Numbered from the stretch's first letter, positions 42,318 to 54,050 are shown. The stretch: 64,000 bases of DNA from Pseudomonas sp. B21-023 (GCF_024749165.1 NZ_CP087190.1:4747501-4811500); one strand, 5' to 3'. Translations and numbers: made by a program. The notes: generated from the letters alone by a model not told the origin.

Positions 42318-43154
42318 TTACGCCACGGTCTCCTGCACCACGCGAATCACTCGCTGCGGAAACGGAATGTCGATCCCTTCTGCCTTGAGCCGGTCGCGGG
42401 CATGCTCGTTGAGCATGAACATCACGTCCCAGTAGTCGGCGGTCTTGGTCCAGATGCGCAGCGACACGGTGATCGAGCTGTCACCCAGGGTCGAAATAAC
42501 CGCCTGCGGCGCCGGGTCCTGCAGCACACGCGGATCCTGGGCCAGCTCCAGCAGTACATTGCGCGCCTTCTGCAGGTCGGCGTCGTAATCCACACCCACG
42601 TCGAACACCACCTTGCGGGTCGGCTGGCGGTTGGTGTTGGTGATGATGCCGTTGGAGAGGCTGCCGTTAGGCATGATCACGGTCTTGTTGTCGCCGGTGC
42701 GCAGCACGGTGTGGAAGATCTGGATGCTGTCCACGGTGCCACTGACACCTTGGGCCTCGATCCAGTCACCGATACGGAACGGACGGAACATCAGGATCAG
42801 CACACCGCCGGCGAAGTTGGCCAGGCTGCCTTGCAAGGCCAGGCCGATGGCCAGGCCGGCGGCACCGATGGCGGCGACGAACGAGGTGGTCTCGATACCG
42901 ATCATCGATGCCACGCTGACCATCAGCAGCACCTTCAGCACGATGTTGGCCAGGGTGCTGATGAAGCCCTGCAGCGCAGCGTCGGCACGCAGGCCCACCA
43001 GCTTGCCAAGACGGGCACTGAGCTTGTTGATGATCCACCAGCCGATGGCCAGGGTCAGCAGCGCCAGCAACAGGCGGCTGCCGTACTCCATGATCAAGGG
43101 AACCCAGGTCTGCGATTGGCGAACCAGCTGATCGACTTCAGCGTTCAAATCCAT
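42318..43154 (-). CDS. mscS: Small-conductance mechanosensitive channel, MscS family
   Basis: Homoheptameric channel (278 residues) that releases solutes on hypo-osmotic shock. Helices TM1-TM3 are visible; TM3 carries the pore sequence AIGAAGLAIGLALQGSLANFAGG near residues 93-115, with the Ala/Gly packing pattern. The beta domain follows (GDWIEAQGVSGTVDSIQI; MPNGSLSNGIITN). The start MDLNAEVDQLVRQ has AGGAGAT upstream. It is separated from yajQ by about 110 bases. Confidence 0.95.
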   Translation of the reverse strand: MDLNAEVDQLVRQSQTWVPLIMEYGSRLLLALLTLAIGWWIINKLSARLGKLVGLRADAALQGFISTLANIVLKVLLMVSVASMIGIETTSFVAAIGAAGLAIGLALQGSLANFAGGVLILMFRPFRIGDWIEAQGVSGTVDSIQIFHTVLRTGDNKTVIMPNGSLSNGIITNTNRQPTRKVVFDVGVDYDADLQKARNVLLELAQDPRVLQDPAPQAVISTLGDSSITVSLRIWTKTADYWDVMFMLNEHARDRLKAEGIDIPFPQRVIRVVQETVA

Positions 43155-43267
43155 GTTTATCTCCTGATGCCGAACGGCAAGTACACAGTGAAGCGGGCAG
43201 CGCAAAGCCAGCGGCCCGGACCCCGATGGACATCAATGCGCCATCAAGGTTCCGGGCCGCCGTGCGA

Positions 43268-43753
43268 TCAGTCGCGGAAGTTGTTGAACTGCAGCGGCAT
43301 GTCGAATTCCTTCGCGCGCAACGCGGCGATGGCTTCCTGCAGGTCGTCACGTTTCTTGCCGGTGACGCGTACCTGCTCGCCCTGGATCGAGGCCTGGACC
43401 TTGAGCTTGGCGTCCTTGATGTGGGCAACGATCTTTTTCGCCAGTTCCTTGTCGATGCCTTCGCGGAACTTGGCTTCCTGCTTCATCTCCTTGCCGGACG
43501 GATAGGCGTCCTTCACTTCCAGGCACTTGACGTCGATCTTGCGCTTGACCAGAGCCAGACGCAGGATTTCGACCATCGACTCGAGCTGGAACTCGGCCTC
43601 GGCGGTCAGCATCACGGTCTGCTCCTTGTCCTTGAACTCGAAGCTGCCCTTGCCCTTGAGGTCATAGCGGCGGTCCAGTTCCTTCACCGCGTTGTCCACG
43701 GCGTTGGTGACTTCGTGCTTGTCCAGTTCCGATACCACGTCGAACGAAGGCAT
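43268..43753 (-). CDS. Nucleotide-binding protein YajQ family (DUF520)
   Basis: Protein of 161 residues. The family N-terminus MPSFDVVSELDKHEVTNAVD and the RKIDVKCLEVKDAYPSGKE segment identify it. YajQ homologues bind cyclic di-GMP in Xanthomonas and P. aeruginosa and can act with LysR-type regulators; nucleotide or RNA binding is seen in E. coli. The start at 43753 has GGAG upstream. It is divergent from the ketopantoate-reductase-like gene; a TATAAT hexamer on the minus strand (43836-43831) may be its -10. Confidence 0.94.
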   Translation of the reverse strand: MPSFDVVSELDKHEVTNAVDNAVKELDRRYDLKGKGSFEFKDKEQTVMLTAEAEFQLESMVEILRLALVKRKIDVKCLEVKDAYPSGKEMKQEAKFREGIDKELAKKIVAHIKDAKLKVQASIQGEQVRVTGKKRDDLQEAIAALRAKEFDMPLQFNNFRD

Positions 43754-43854
43754 GGGGTTCTCCATAAAAAAACAGCGCGCTCAGCTTGAAGATGGAGCGC
43801 GTCAGGGTTAGGGGGTTAAAATGCGGACTCATTATAACGGGTTGCGAAACGCAG

Positions 43855-44772
43855 ATGAGCAGCACCTGGCATATTCTCGGCGCCGGCAGCCTCGGCAGCC
43901 TCTGGGCCTGTCGCCTGGCCCGCGCCGGCAAGGCGGTCCGCGTGATCCTGCGCGACCAGCAGCGCCTGGCCGCCTATGAACGCAAGGGCGGGCTGACCCT
44001 GGTGGAGCAGGATGCCCAGCACCACTATGCGATCCCTGCGGAGAGCTTCGACGCGCCCGGCCCGATCCATCGCCTGCTGGTCGCCTGCAAGGCCTACGAC
44101 GCCGCGCCTGCCGTGGCGCGCCTGGCCCCCAGGCTGGCCCATGGCGCCGAGCTGGTACTGTTGCAGAACGGCCTGGGCAGCCAGGACGAGGTTGCCGAGC
44201 AGGTGCCCCACGCCCGCTGCATCTTCGCCTCCAGCACCGAGGGCGCGTTCCGCGAAGCCGACTGGCAGGTTCGCTTTGCCGGCCACGGTTTCAACTGGCT
44301 GGGTGATCCGGCCAGCCCTGGCATGCCATCCTGGTTCGACGACCTGCACGACGCCGGCATACCGGCCCAGTGGGCGCTCGACATCCCTGCTCGCCTGTGG
44401 CGCAAACTGGCGCTCAACTGTGCGATCAACCCGCTGACGGTACTGCACGACTGCCAGAATGGCGGCCTGCTCGGGTACCTGACCGAAGTCGACCCACTGT
44501 GCGACGAACTGGTCAACCTGCTGCAGCGTTGTGGCCAGCCCGAAGCGGCCAGCGACCTGCACGAGGAAGTACAGCGGGTGATCCTGGCCACCGCGGCCAA
44601 CTACTCTTCCATGTACCAGGATGTCCGCCATGGCCGGCGCACCGAGGTCCACTACCTGCTCGGCCACGCCTGCCGCACCGCTGGCCGACACGGCCTGGCA
44701 GTGCCGCAACTGGAACACCTGCACCGGCGCCTGGTCGATAACCTGCAGGCGCGTGGCCTGCGCAGCGACTGA
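43855..44772 (+). CDS. panE: 2-dehydropantoate 2-reductase (PanE/ApbA family)
   Basis: NADPH-dependent reductase (305 residues) expected to make pantoate for coenzyme A. The Rossmann motif GAGSLGSLWACRLA lies at residues 8-21, and the PanE catalytic lysine is in RLWRKLALNCAINPLT. ATG at 43855 gives the family N-terminus (MSSTWHILGAGSLG). Several paralogues are common in Pseudomonas, so panE as name is provisional. A sensor kinase follows 37 bases downstream on the same strand. Confidence 0.85.
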   Translation: MSSTWHILGAGSLGSLWACRLARAGKAVRVILRDQQRLAAYERKGGLTLVEQDAQHHYAIPAESFDAPGPIHRLLVACKAYDAAPAVARLAPRLAHGAELVLLQNGLGSQDEVAEQVPHARCIFASSTEGAFREADWQVRFAGHGFNWLGDPASPGMPSWFDDLHDAGIPAQWALDIPARLWRKLALNCAINPLTVLHDCQNGGLLGYLTEVDPLCDELVNLLQRCGQPEAASDLHEEVQRVILATAANYSSMYQDVRHGRRTEVHYLLGHACRTAGRHGLAVPQLEHLHRRLVDNLQARGLRSD

Positions 44773-44809
44773 TTCTGCCCATTCATCGGATACGGACCCC
44801 CTCAGACCC

Positions 44810-46837
44810 ATGACCCTGCGTCAACGCCTGGAAAACCTACCGGTCGGGCAGAAGCTGCTGGCGGCCTTGCTGGTGCTGCTGGTGACCATCCTGCTGGTGG
44901 CCAACCTCGCCTTCATCAGCGCCGCTTACTGGATCACCCAGGAGAGCATGGCGCCCCAGGCCCTGCAGACCATCGGCAAGCTGGTGTCCAACCCGCAGCT
45001 GTCCTCACGGGCCGGCGACTCGCCGGAAGCCGCCACGGCGCTACTGAAGGAGCTCGACAGCTACTCGCCATTGCGCGCGGCGGCCATCTACGGCGGCGAC
45101 GGGCGCCTGCTGGCGCAACTGCAACATGGCGAGCCGCTGAGCCTGCCCAAGCGCTACCGCAACATCGATGGCTGGCGCCTGATGGAGTTTCGCAGTACCC
45201 AGCTGATCCGCCTGCCACGCAACGCCGCGCCCCCCGCACACCTGCTGCTGGTGGCCAGCAGTGAACTACCCACGGCGTTCTACACCGGCACCCTCTCCGC
45301 CAGCCTGGCCATCCTGGTGTTCAGTGTGCTGCTGTGGCTGCTCATCGCCCGGCAGATCAAGCGCCTGATCACCCTGCCGATCAATCGCCTCGAAGAACTG
45401 ACCCGCCAGGTCACCCGCGAGGAAAGCTATGCCCTGCGCGCCCAGCGCGGCAACGACGACGAAATCGGCGGCCTGGCCGAGGCGTTCAATACCATGCTGT
45501 CGCGCATCGAAGCCCGCGAGCAGCAGCTCAAGCGCACCCGTGACGAGTTCCAGGATGCCTATGACCAGGCCCAGGGCCTGGCCGAGGAAACCCGCCATAC
45601 CAACCGTAAGCTGGAACTGGAAGTCCAGGTGCGCAGCAAGATCGAGAAAAAACTCACCGGTTTCCAGAACTACCTGAACAGCATCATCGACTCGATGCCC
45701 TCGGCGCTGATCGCCCTCGACGAACAGCTCTACGTCACCCAGTGGAACCACGAGGCCACGGTGCTCTCCGGGACACCGCTGGACGAAGCGCTGAACCAGC
45801 CGATCTTCCTCGCATTCGAGCCGCTCAAGCCGTTCTTGCCGCAGCTCAAGGAGAGCGTGGAGAAGCACCGGGTCGCCAAGGTCGAGCGCGTCACCTGGCC
45901 CAAGGGCGAGGACCTGCGCCACTACGCGCTGACCTTCTACCCGCTGATGGGCGGTGGCGGACGCGGCGTGGTGATCCGTATCGACGACATCACCCAGCGT
46001 CTGTCACTGGAAGAAATGATGGTGCAGTCCGAGAAGATGCTCTCGGTCGGCGGCCTGGCCGCCGGCATGGCCCACGAAATCAACAACCCGCTGGGCGCGA
46101 TCCTGCACAACGTGCAGAACATCCGCCGCCGCCTGTCGCCGGACCTGCCGCGCAACCAGGAGCAAGCCAGCGAGCTGGGCATCGACCTGCCGGCCGTCAA
46201 TCGCTACCTGGACAGCCGCGAAGTGCCACAGTTGCTCGACGGCATCCAGCAAGCCGGCGCACGGGCCGCCAAGATCGTTACCCACATGCTCAGTTTCAGC
46301 CGTCGCAGCAACCGTCAACTCGCCCCTTGCGACCTGCCGGCGTTGATCGACCAGGCGGTGGAGATAGCCGGCAACGACTTCGACCTGGCCATCGGCTTCG
46401 ACTTCAAGGGCCAGGCCATCGTCCGCCAGTTCGACCCACAGCTGGGGCCGGTGCCCTGCACCGCCAACGAACTGGAGCAGGTGCTGCTGAACCTGTTGAA
46501 GAACGCCGCCCAGGCCATCCACCAGCGCCCGCAACCCAGCGAGCCCGGGCGTATCACCTTGCGCACCCGGCTCAACCCGCCCTGGGCAGAAATCCAGGTC
46601 GAGGACAACGGCGTCGGCATGCCCGAGACGGTGCGCAAGCGCACCTTCGAGCCGTTCTTCACCACCAAGGAGATCGGCCAGGGCACCGGCCTGGGCCTGT
46701 CGGTGTCGTACTTCATCATCACCAACAACCACAAGGGGCAGATGGAAGTACAGTCGACCCCGGGCCAGGGCACCTGCTTCACCCTGCGCCTGCCCCTGAA
46801 CCAGGCCCAACCGGCCCCCCTGAACACGGAGACATGA
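44810..46837 (+). CDS. Orphan membrane sensor histidine kinase with HAMP and PAS domains
   Basis: Histidine kinase of 675 residues. TM1 is about 17-40, periplasmic sensor 41-155, TM2 156-178, HAMP 178-235, coiled coil 235-285, PAS domain (IIDSMPSALIALDEQLYVTQWNHEATV) 285-395. HisKA follows with the phospho-acceptor His in GGLAAGMAHEINNPLGA, and HATPase with NELEQVLLNLLKNAAQ, DNGVGMPETVR and GQGTGLGLSVSY. No response-regulator gene adjoins it, so its partner is unknown. The kinase core is of the NtrB/DctB-like class. It is followed by the adenosyltransferase gene after one base. Confidence 0.9.
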   Translation: MTLRQRLENLPVGQKLLAALLVLLVTILLVANLAFISAAYWITQESMAPQALQTIGKLVSNPQLSSRAGDSPEAATALLKELDSYSPLRAAAIYGGDGRLLAQLQHGEPLSLPKRYRNIDGWRLMEFRSTQLIRLPRNAAPPAHLLLVASSELPTAFYTGTLSASLAILVFSVLLWLLIARQIKRLITLPINRLEELTRQVTREESYALRAQRGNDDEIGGLAEAFNTMLSRIEAREQQLKRTRDEFQDAYDQAQGLAEETRHTNRKLELEVQVRSKIEKKLTGFQNYLNSIIDSMPSALIALDEQLYVTQWNHEATVLSGTPLDEALNQPIFLAFEPLKPFLPQLKESVEKHRVAKVERVTWPKGEDLRHYALTFYPLMGGGGRGVVIRIDDITQRLSLEEMMVQSEKMLSVGGLAAGMAHEINNPLGAILHNVQNIRRRLSPDLPRNQEQASELGIDLPAVNRYLDSREVPQLLDGIQQAGARAAKIVTHMLSFSRRSNRQLAPCDLPALIDQAVEIAGNDFDLAIGFDFKGQAIVRQFDPQLGPVPCTANELEQVLLNLLKNAAQAIHQRPQPSEPGRITLRTRLNPPWAEIQVEDNGVGMPETVRKRTFEPFFTTKEIGQGTGLGLSVSYFIITNNHKGQMEVQSTPGQGTCFTLRLPLNQAQPAPLNTET

Positions 46838-46838
46838 C

Positions 46839-47405
46839 ATGGGCTATCGCCTGTCGAAGATCTATACGCGCACCGGCGACAAAGGTGAAACCGGCCTGGG
46901 CGATGGGCGCCGAGTGCCCAAGGACCATCCGCGCGTCGAGGCAATCGGCGAGGTGGACAGCCTCAACAGCCAGCTTGGCGTGTTTCTGGCGGGTCTGGCC
47001 GAGGCAGGGTTGGGCGAGCTGATCGAGGTGCTGGCGCCTTGTCAGCATCGGCTGTTCGACCTGGGGGGCGAGTTGGCGATGCCCAGTTACCAGGCGCTGA
47101 ACAGCATTGAAGTGGAGCGCCTGGAGGCCGCGATTGACCGCTGGAACGACGAGCTGGGGCCACTGAAGAACTTCATCCTGCCGGGTGGGTCGGCACTGGT
47201 GGCCCAGGCGCATGTGTGCCGCAGCCAGGCGCGGGCGGCGGAGCGGCGGTGTCAGCAGTTGAATGCCATTGAGCCGCTGGAAGGGGTGGGATTGGCGTAT
47301 ATCAACCGGTTGTCGGATCTGTTGTTCGTGGCAGCGCGGATCATTGGGCGACGGCAAGGCATTGCTGAAGTACTGTGGCAGGCGGCCGAGAAGCCTCAGG
47401 GCTGA
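46839..47405 (+). CDS. Cob(I)yrinic acid a,c-diamide adenosyltransferase, PduO type
   Basis: Trimeric ATP:cob(I)alamin adenosyltransferase (188 residues). N-terminal KIYTRTGDKGETGLGDGRRV is the ATP-binding signature; later IGEVDSLNSQLGVF and SQARAAERRCQQL hold cobalamin-contact residues. It makes coenzyme B12 from cob(I)alamin. No B12 biosynthesis cluster is nearby. It starts immediately after the sensor kinase and is followed by a REP. Confidence 0.93.
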   Translation: MGYRLSKIYTRTGDKGETGLGDGRRVPKDHPRVEAIGEVDSLNSQLGVFLAGLAEAGLGELIEVLAPCQHRLFDLGGELAMPSYQALNSIEVERLEAAIDRWNDELGPLKNFILPGGSALVAQAHVCRSQARAAERRCQQLNAIEPLEGVGLAYINRLSDLLFVAARIIGRRQGIAEVLWQAAEKPQG

Positions 47406-47414
47406 AATCGCCGG

Positions 47415-47530
47415 GGCTGCTTTGCAGCCCTTTCGCCGGCAAGCCGGCTCCCACAGTTACATCGCCGACCTTCGGTCAGTGGCGAACCTGTGGGAGCCGG
47501 CTTGCCGGCGAAAGGACCGCAAAGCGGTCC
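47415..47530. repeat. REP pair family B with two flanking small hairpins
   Basis: The main inverted repeat has 26-base perfect arms 47430-47455 and 47489-47514. A small hairpin GGCTGC TTT GCAGCC (47415-47429) precedes it, and GGACCGC AAA GCGGTCC (47514-47530) follows. Located between the convergent adenosyltransferase and Nudix-ThiE genes. Confidence 0.85.
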
Positions 47531-47544
47531 CTCTCACGAGTGAC

Positions 47545-48489
47545 TCAAATCTCGGGCCAGAACGCCCGAATCCCCGCCACGCCCTGAGCACCGGCATCCC
47601 ACGCCTGTTCCCGCTCACCCGGCCCGACCCCACCCAACAGGAACACCGGGCGGCTGATCGTGCCGATCAAGCGCTGCGCCTCATCCCAACCGAGCGGTGT
47701 GGCATCCGGATGCGTCTGGGTCGCCTGCACCGGCGACAGGGTGACGAAATCCACCCCCATCTGCTCGGCCAATGCCAGCTCCTCGGCACTGTGGCAGGAC
47801 GCCGCCAGCCAGCGCTCCTTCGGGAATGGCCGGCCCTTGGCCGCGTACTTGCGCAACTGCGCGGCGGTCAGGTGCCAGCCGGCCGACGGGAAGTCGCCCA
47901 GCCATTCCAGCGGCCCCTTGAGCATGAGTTGCGCCTTGCCTGCGCACAGGCCAACCGCGTCGACCGCCACATCGCGGTACTTCGGGTCGTACATGTCCGG
48001 TGCCCGTAACTGGATCAGCCTGATACCGCTGGCCACGGCCTTCTGGATACCCTTGAGCAACTCGGGCACTTCCAGACCGTCCGGGGTGATCAGGTATTGA
48101 TCGGGCAAACGCGCGGCGGCGACGATCGGCTTGTTGGCCTCGGGGAACGCATACTGGCCCAGGTCACGCGGAGCCACCCACGCCAAAGGCTGCCCTTCTG
48201 CCCCATGTGGCTCACCGGTAAAGCCATCCACCTCTCGCACATCCAGCAACACCTGCTTGTCCGGGTAATCGTGGCTGACCTTGATCAGCGGGCGCGAACC
48301 CGTGACCTCGATACCCAGTTCCTCGCGCAGCTCACGGGCCAGCGCCGCTTCGACGCCCTCCCCCGCTTCCACCTTGCCGCCGGGGAACTCCCACAAGCCG
48401 CCTTGATGCTGAGTATCCGCACGACGGGCGATCAGGATGCGACCATCGGCACCACGGATGACCGCTGCCACTACATGAATCCGCTTCAC
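47545..48489 (-). CDS. Nudix hydrolase fused to a thiamine-phosphate synthase-like domain (MutT-ThiE fusion)
   Basis: Two-domain protein of 314 residues. The N-terminal MutT-type domain has a complete Nudix box: G38 with E44, R52-E53, E56-E57 and G59 (KVEAGEGVEAALARELREEL). It starts KRIHVVAAVIRGADGRILIA, as in 8-oxo-dGTP pyrophosphatases. The C-terminal domain (from about 130) resembles ThiE, with VASGIRLIQLRAPDMYDP, ERWLAASCHSAEELALA and PVFLLGGVGPGE. It may also act in thiamine-phosphate salvage. This fusion is common in Pseudomonas. The ATG overlaps the GST stop (ATGA), so the two are co-translated. Confidence 0.93.
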   Translation of the reverse strand: MKRIHVVAAVIRGADGRILIARRADTQHQGGLWEFPGGKVEAGEGVEAALARELREELGIEVTGSRPLIKVSHDYPDKQVLLDVREVDGFTGEPHGAEGQPLAWVAPRDLGQYAFPEANKPIVAAARLPDQYLITPDGLEVPELLKGIQKAVASGIRLIQLRAPDMYDPKYRDVAVDAVGLCAGKAQLMLKGPLEWLGDFPSAGWHLTAAQLRKYAAKGRPFPKERWLAASCHSAEELALAEQMGVDFVTLSPVQATQTHPDATPLGWDEAQRLIGTISRPVFLLGGVGPGEREQAWDAGAQGVAGIRAFWPEI

Positions 48490-49118
48490 CCTTCACGCTC
48501 CGCCAGGCCAGCCTGCTGCCAGGCCTGGAAGGCCGGCCACTGGTAGATGGTTTCGATATAGGCGGCGGCCTCGGCCGGCACCTCGACGCGGTAGGTGCGC
48601 AGGCGCACGGCCACCGGGGCGAAGAAGGCATCGGCCAGGGTCGGCCGGCCAAACAGGAACGGGCCACTATCTTTGGCCACCAGGCGGCACTCGGACCACA
48701 GGGCGACCATGCGGTCGATGTCGACCTGCACATCCAGCGGCACGCCTTCCAGCGCCTGGTCGCGGGACAGGTCGAACGGCATGGCGCCGCGCAGGGCGAA
48801 GAAGCCGCTGTGCATCTGGGCACAGGCCGAACGCGCCTGGGCACGGGCCGCGATGTCGTCCGGCCACAGGCATGCTTGCGGATGCTGCTCGTTGAGGTAC
48901 TCGGCGATGGCCAGGGAGTCAGCGATGACGCCATGCTCGGTCTTGAGCAGCGGCACCTTGCCTGTGGCCGAGAACGCCAGCAGGCGCTGGCGGGTATCGG
49001 GCTGGTTGAGTTTGATCAGGGTTTCTTCGTAAGGCACGCCGGCCAGGTCAAGGGCCAGGGCGCCGCGTAGCGACCAGGAGGAATACAGCTTGTCGCCGAT
49101 GATCAGGTGATAGCTCAT
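48486..49118 (-). CDS. Glutathione S-transferase family protein
   Basis: Protein of 210 residues with the thioredoxin-like N-terminal domain MSYHLIIGDKLYSSWSLRGA, the TGKVPLLK (cis-proline) and ADSLAIAEYL segments for glutathione binding, and an all-helical C-terminal domain (GRPTLADAFFAPVAVRL). The YSSW sequence gives the family-type catalytic serine. The start at 49118 is the family N-terminus. Reaction unknown; detoxification or isomerisation is general for the family. Coupled to the downstream Nudix-ThiE gene. Confidence 0.92.
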   Translation of the reverse strand: MSYHLIIGDKLYSSWSLRGALALDLAGVPYEETLIKLNQPDTRQRLLAFSATGKVPLLKTEHGVIADSLAIAEYLNEQHPQACLWPDDIAARAQARSACAQMHSGFFALRGAMPFDLSRDQALEGVPLDVQVDIDRMVALWSECRLVAKDSGPFLFGRPTLADAFFAPVAVRLRTYRVEVPAEAAAYIETIYQWPAFQAWQQAGLAEREG

Positions 49119-49151
49119 GGTTCGGCTCCATGTTGCGGGCAGTGTGCGGTA

Positions 49152-49209
49152 ATCGCGGGGCAAGCCCGCTCCCACCAAGCTGTGCGTGGGAGCGGGCTTG
49201 CCCCGCGAT
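49152..49209. repeat. Perfect paired REP palindrome, family A
   Basis: Arms 49152-49175 and 49186-49209 are perfect 24-base inverted copies with a 10-base loop. It fills the gap between the argJ stop (49213) and the GST start, which face the same way. Confidence 0.9.
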
Positions 49210-49212
49210 GGG

Positions 49213-50430
49213 TCAGGTGCGGTATTCGGCGTTGATCTTCACGTACTCGTGGGACAGGTCGGTGGTCCAGATGGTTTCGCTGCACTGGCCACGGCCGAGC
49301 TCGATGCGGATGGTGATCTCTTCCTGGGCCATCACCGCCGAGCCCTGCGCCTCGGTGTAGCTCGGGCTGCGCCCGCCTTTGCTGGCGATGCACACGCTGT
49401 CCAGATACACGTCGATCAGGCTGACATCCAGTTCGGGCACGCCGGCGCGACCGACAGCTGCGAGAATGCGGCCCCAGTTGGGGTCGGAGGCGAACAGCGC
49501 GGTCTTGATCAGCGGCGAGTGGGCCACGGCATAGCCAACGTCCAGGCATTCCTGGTGGTTGCCCCCACCGTTGACCTGCACGGTGACGAACTTGGTGGCG
49601 CCTTCGCCGTCACGGACGATGGCCTGCGCCACCTCCATGCACACTTCGAACACCGCTTGCTTCAGTGCTTCGAACAGCGCGCCGCTGGCCTCGGTCACTT
49701 CCGGCACATCGGCCTTGCCGGTGGCGATCAGCATGCAGCAGTCGTTGGTCGAGGTGTCGCCGTCGATGGTGATGCGGTTGAACGACTTGTTGGCGCCGTC
49801 GAGCATCAGGTCCTTCAACACCGCCGGGGCGACCTTGGCGTCGGTGGCGATGTAGCCGAGCATGGTGGCCATGTTCGGGCGGATCATCCCCGCGCCCTTG
49901 CTGATGCCTGTGACGGTGATGGTCTTGCCGTCGAACTGGAACTGACGGCTGGCGCCCTTGGGCAGGGTGTCGGTGGTCATGATGCCGGTGGCGGCTTCGG
50001 CCCAGTTGTTTTCCGACAGGTTGTCCAGGGCGGCCTGCAGCGCGCCTTCGATCTTCTCGACCGGCAGCGGCTCGCCGATCACGCCGGTGGAGAACGGCAG
50101 GACCGACTCGGCCGGCACGCCGGCCAGTTCGGCCAGCCTGGCGCAGGTGCGCTCGGCGGCGGCCAGGCCCGGTGCGCCGGTGCCGGCGTTGGCGTTGCCG
50201 GTGTTGGTCAGCAGGTAACGCACGGTGCCCTGCACGCGCTGCTTGGAGAGGATCACCGGGGCCGCGCAGAAGGCGTTGAGGGTGAACACGCCGGCGACGC
50301 TGGAGCCTTCGGCGCAGCGCATCACCACCACATCCTTGCGCCCCGGGCGCTTGATGCCCGCCGAGGCGATACCGAGTTCGAAACCGGGAACCGGGTGCAG
50401 GGTGGGCAGGGGACCAAGACCAACAGCCAT
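49213..50430 (-). CDS. argJ: Arginine biosynthesis bifunctional protein ArgJ
   Basis: Ornithine acetyltransferase/N-acetylglutamate synthase (405 residues) of the cyclic arginine pathway. It starts MAVGLGPLPTLHPVPGFELG. The autoproteolysis site is the KGAGMIRPNMATMLGYIATD region, where cleavage before the Thr in ATML gives alpha and beta chains. Lying downstream of secA, it is separated by a strong terminator, so it must have its own promoter. Confidence 0.96.
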   Translation of the reverse strand: MAVGLGPLPTLHPVPGFELGIASAGIKRPGRKDVVVMRCAEGSSVAGVFTLNAFCAAPVILSKQRVQGTVRYLLTNTGNANAGTGAPGLAAAERTCARLAELAGVPAESVLPFSTGVIGEPLPVEKIEGALQAALDNLSENNWAEAATGIMTTDTLPKGASRQFQFDGKTITVTGISKGAGMIRPNMATMLGYIATDAKVAPAVLKDLMLDGANKSFNRITIDGDTSTNDCCMLIATGKADVPEVTEASGALFEALKQAVFEVCMEVAQAIVRDGEGATKFVTVQVNGGGNHQECLDVGYAVAHSPLIKTALFASDPNWGRILAAVGRAGVPELDVSLIDVYLDSVCIASKGGRSPSYTEAQGSAVMAQEEITIRIELGRGQCSETIWTTDLSHEYVKINAEYRT

Positions 50431-50461
50431 TAGAGCGCTCCTAGATAAATCGGTTGAGAAC

Positions 50462-50487
50462 AAAAAGCGGGGCCGCAAAGCGGCCCC
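50462..50487 (-). terminator. Strong rho-independent terminator of secA
   Basis: On the minus strand GGGGCCGC TTT GCGGCCCC followed by GCTTTTTG: an 8-bp all-GC stem with a T5 run. It starts 32 bases after the secA stop and lies 32 bases before the argJ start. Confidence 0.85.
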
Positions 50488-50518
50488 GGATGTGTCACGT
50501 TACTGCAGGTGGTTCAGA

Positions 50519-53254
<2,736 letters not shown>

Positions 53255-53412
53255 ATCGGCAGGATCTTCCACACGTAGGGATGGAGGGCGGCCCCATGAG
53301 TCGCCCGTGCAGCCCAGAGGCCGCATGCGAACGAGCATTCTACCCGGAAACGATGGTGAGGAAAGTGGTGGATTTCCACGATGCTGGCACAGCGCTTTTA
53401 GGGGGCTTGACT

Positions 53413-53440
53413 AACATAAGGGCTTTTTGCGCAAGTTCAA
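53413..53440 (-). promoter_or_regulatory. Candidate sigma-70 promoter of secA
   Basis: On the minus strand -35 TTGAAC (53440-53435) and -10 TATGTT (53418-53413) with a 16-base spacer. It would leave a leader of about 150 bases before the secA ATG. Matches are fair only. Confidence 0.4.
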
Positions 53441-53515
53441 GGTGCGCGCAGATGAAACGTATCGCGAATGACTTGCATCAAGATCCCAGCCAGCATGGCC
53501 GTTTTCGCACGTCGC

Positions 53516-53539
53516 GTGGGAGCGGGCTTGCCCCGCGAT
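53516..53539. repeat. Single unpaired REP, family A
   Basis: A single copy of the family A arm with the GTGGGAGCGGGC start. It has no inverted partner nearby, unlike the other copies. It lies 49 bases before the dciA start. Confidence 0.75.
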
Positions 53540-53588
53540 CAGGCGGCGCCTGTTAAACTGCCGGTCTAGCAACCCGCCGCGAACTTCC

Positions 53589-54050
53589 ATGGCCTACAAA
53601 CCCTCTTCCGCCCACCCGCCCTCGGCCCTGCTGCGCAAGGCACGCCCGCTGCGCCTGCTGCTGAACCAGGCCGAACGCCTGGAGCACCTGCAGCGCCTGC
53701 TGGAAAGCCAGCTGCAGCCAGCCGCCCGCGAGCATTGCCACGTGGCTTCCTGGAAGGAAGGGACGTTGTTGCTGGTGGTTACCGACGGCCATTGGGCGAC
53801 CCGCCTGCGCTACCAGCAGAAACGCCTGCAACGTCAGCTCATGGCCATGGAAGCCTTCGCCAACCTGACGCGCATACTGTTCAAGGTGCAACCGCCGCTG
53901 GTGGCAGCCAAACGCGAGGGGCAAGGGCCGGAGCTTTCGGAAACTGCCGCTCAGAGTATCCGAGGGTCGGCGGAAGGAATCAGTGACCCGAAGCTCAAGG
54001 CGGCGCTGGAGCGATTGGCGGCGCATGCTCAAGGGAAGGATAACGGTTGA
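53589..54050 (+). CDS. dciA: DnaB helicase loader/operator DciA (DUF721)
   Basis: Protein of 153 residues that in most bacteria lacking DnaC/DnaI helps load the replicative helicase. The family core is visible: HCHVASWKEGTLLLVVTDGHWATRLRYQ forms the KH-like domain. The C-terminal part is charged and probably disordered. P. aeruginosa DciA (PA4405) has exactly this place between secA and lpxC. It converges on lpxC. Confidence 0.92.
   Translation: MAYKPSSAHPPSALLRKARPLRLLLNQAERLEHLQRLLESQLQPAAREHCHVASWKEGTLLLVVTDGHWATRLRYQQKRLQRQLMAMEAFANLTRILFKVQPPLVAAKREGQGPELSETAAQSIRGSAEGISDPKLKAALERLAAHAQGKDNG

Larger units (their letters stand above)
53255..53588. other. Divergent intergenic region between secA and dciA
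   Basis: A 334-base stretch without a credible gene. It holds the secA leader, a candidate secA promoter (53413-53440, minus strand), and one unpaired family A REP (53516-53539). The rest is AT-richer than the surroundings, as expected for divergent promoters; I see no other structure. Confidence 0.6.
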
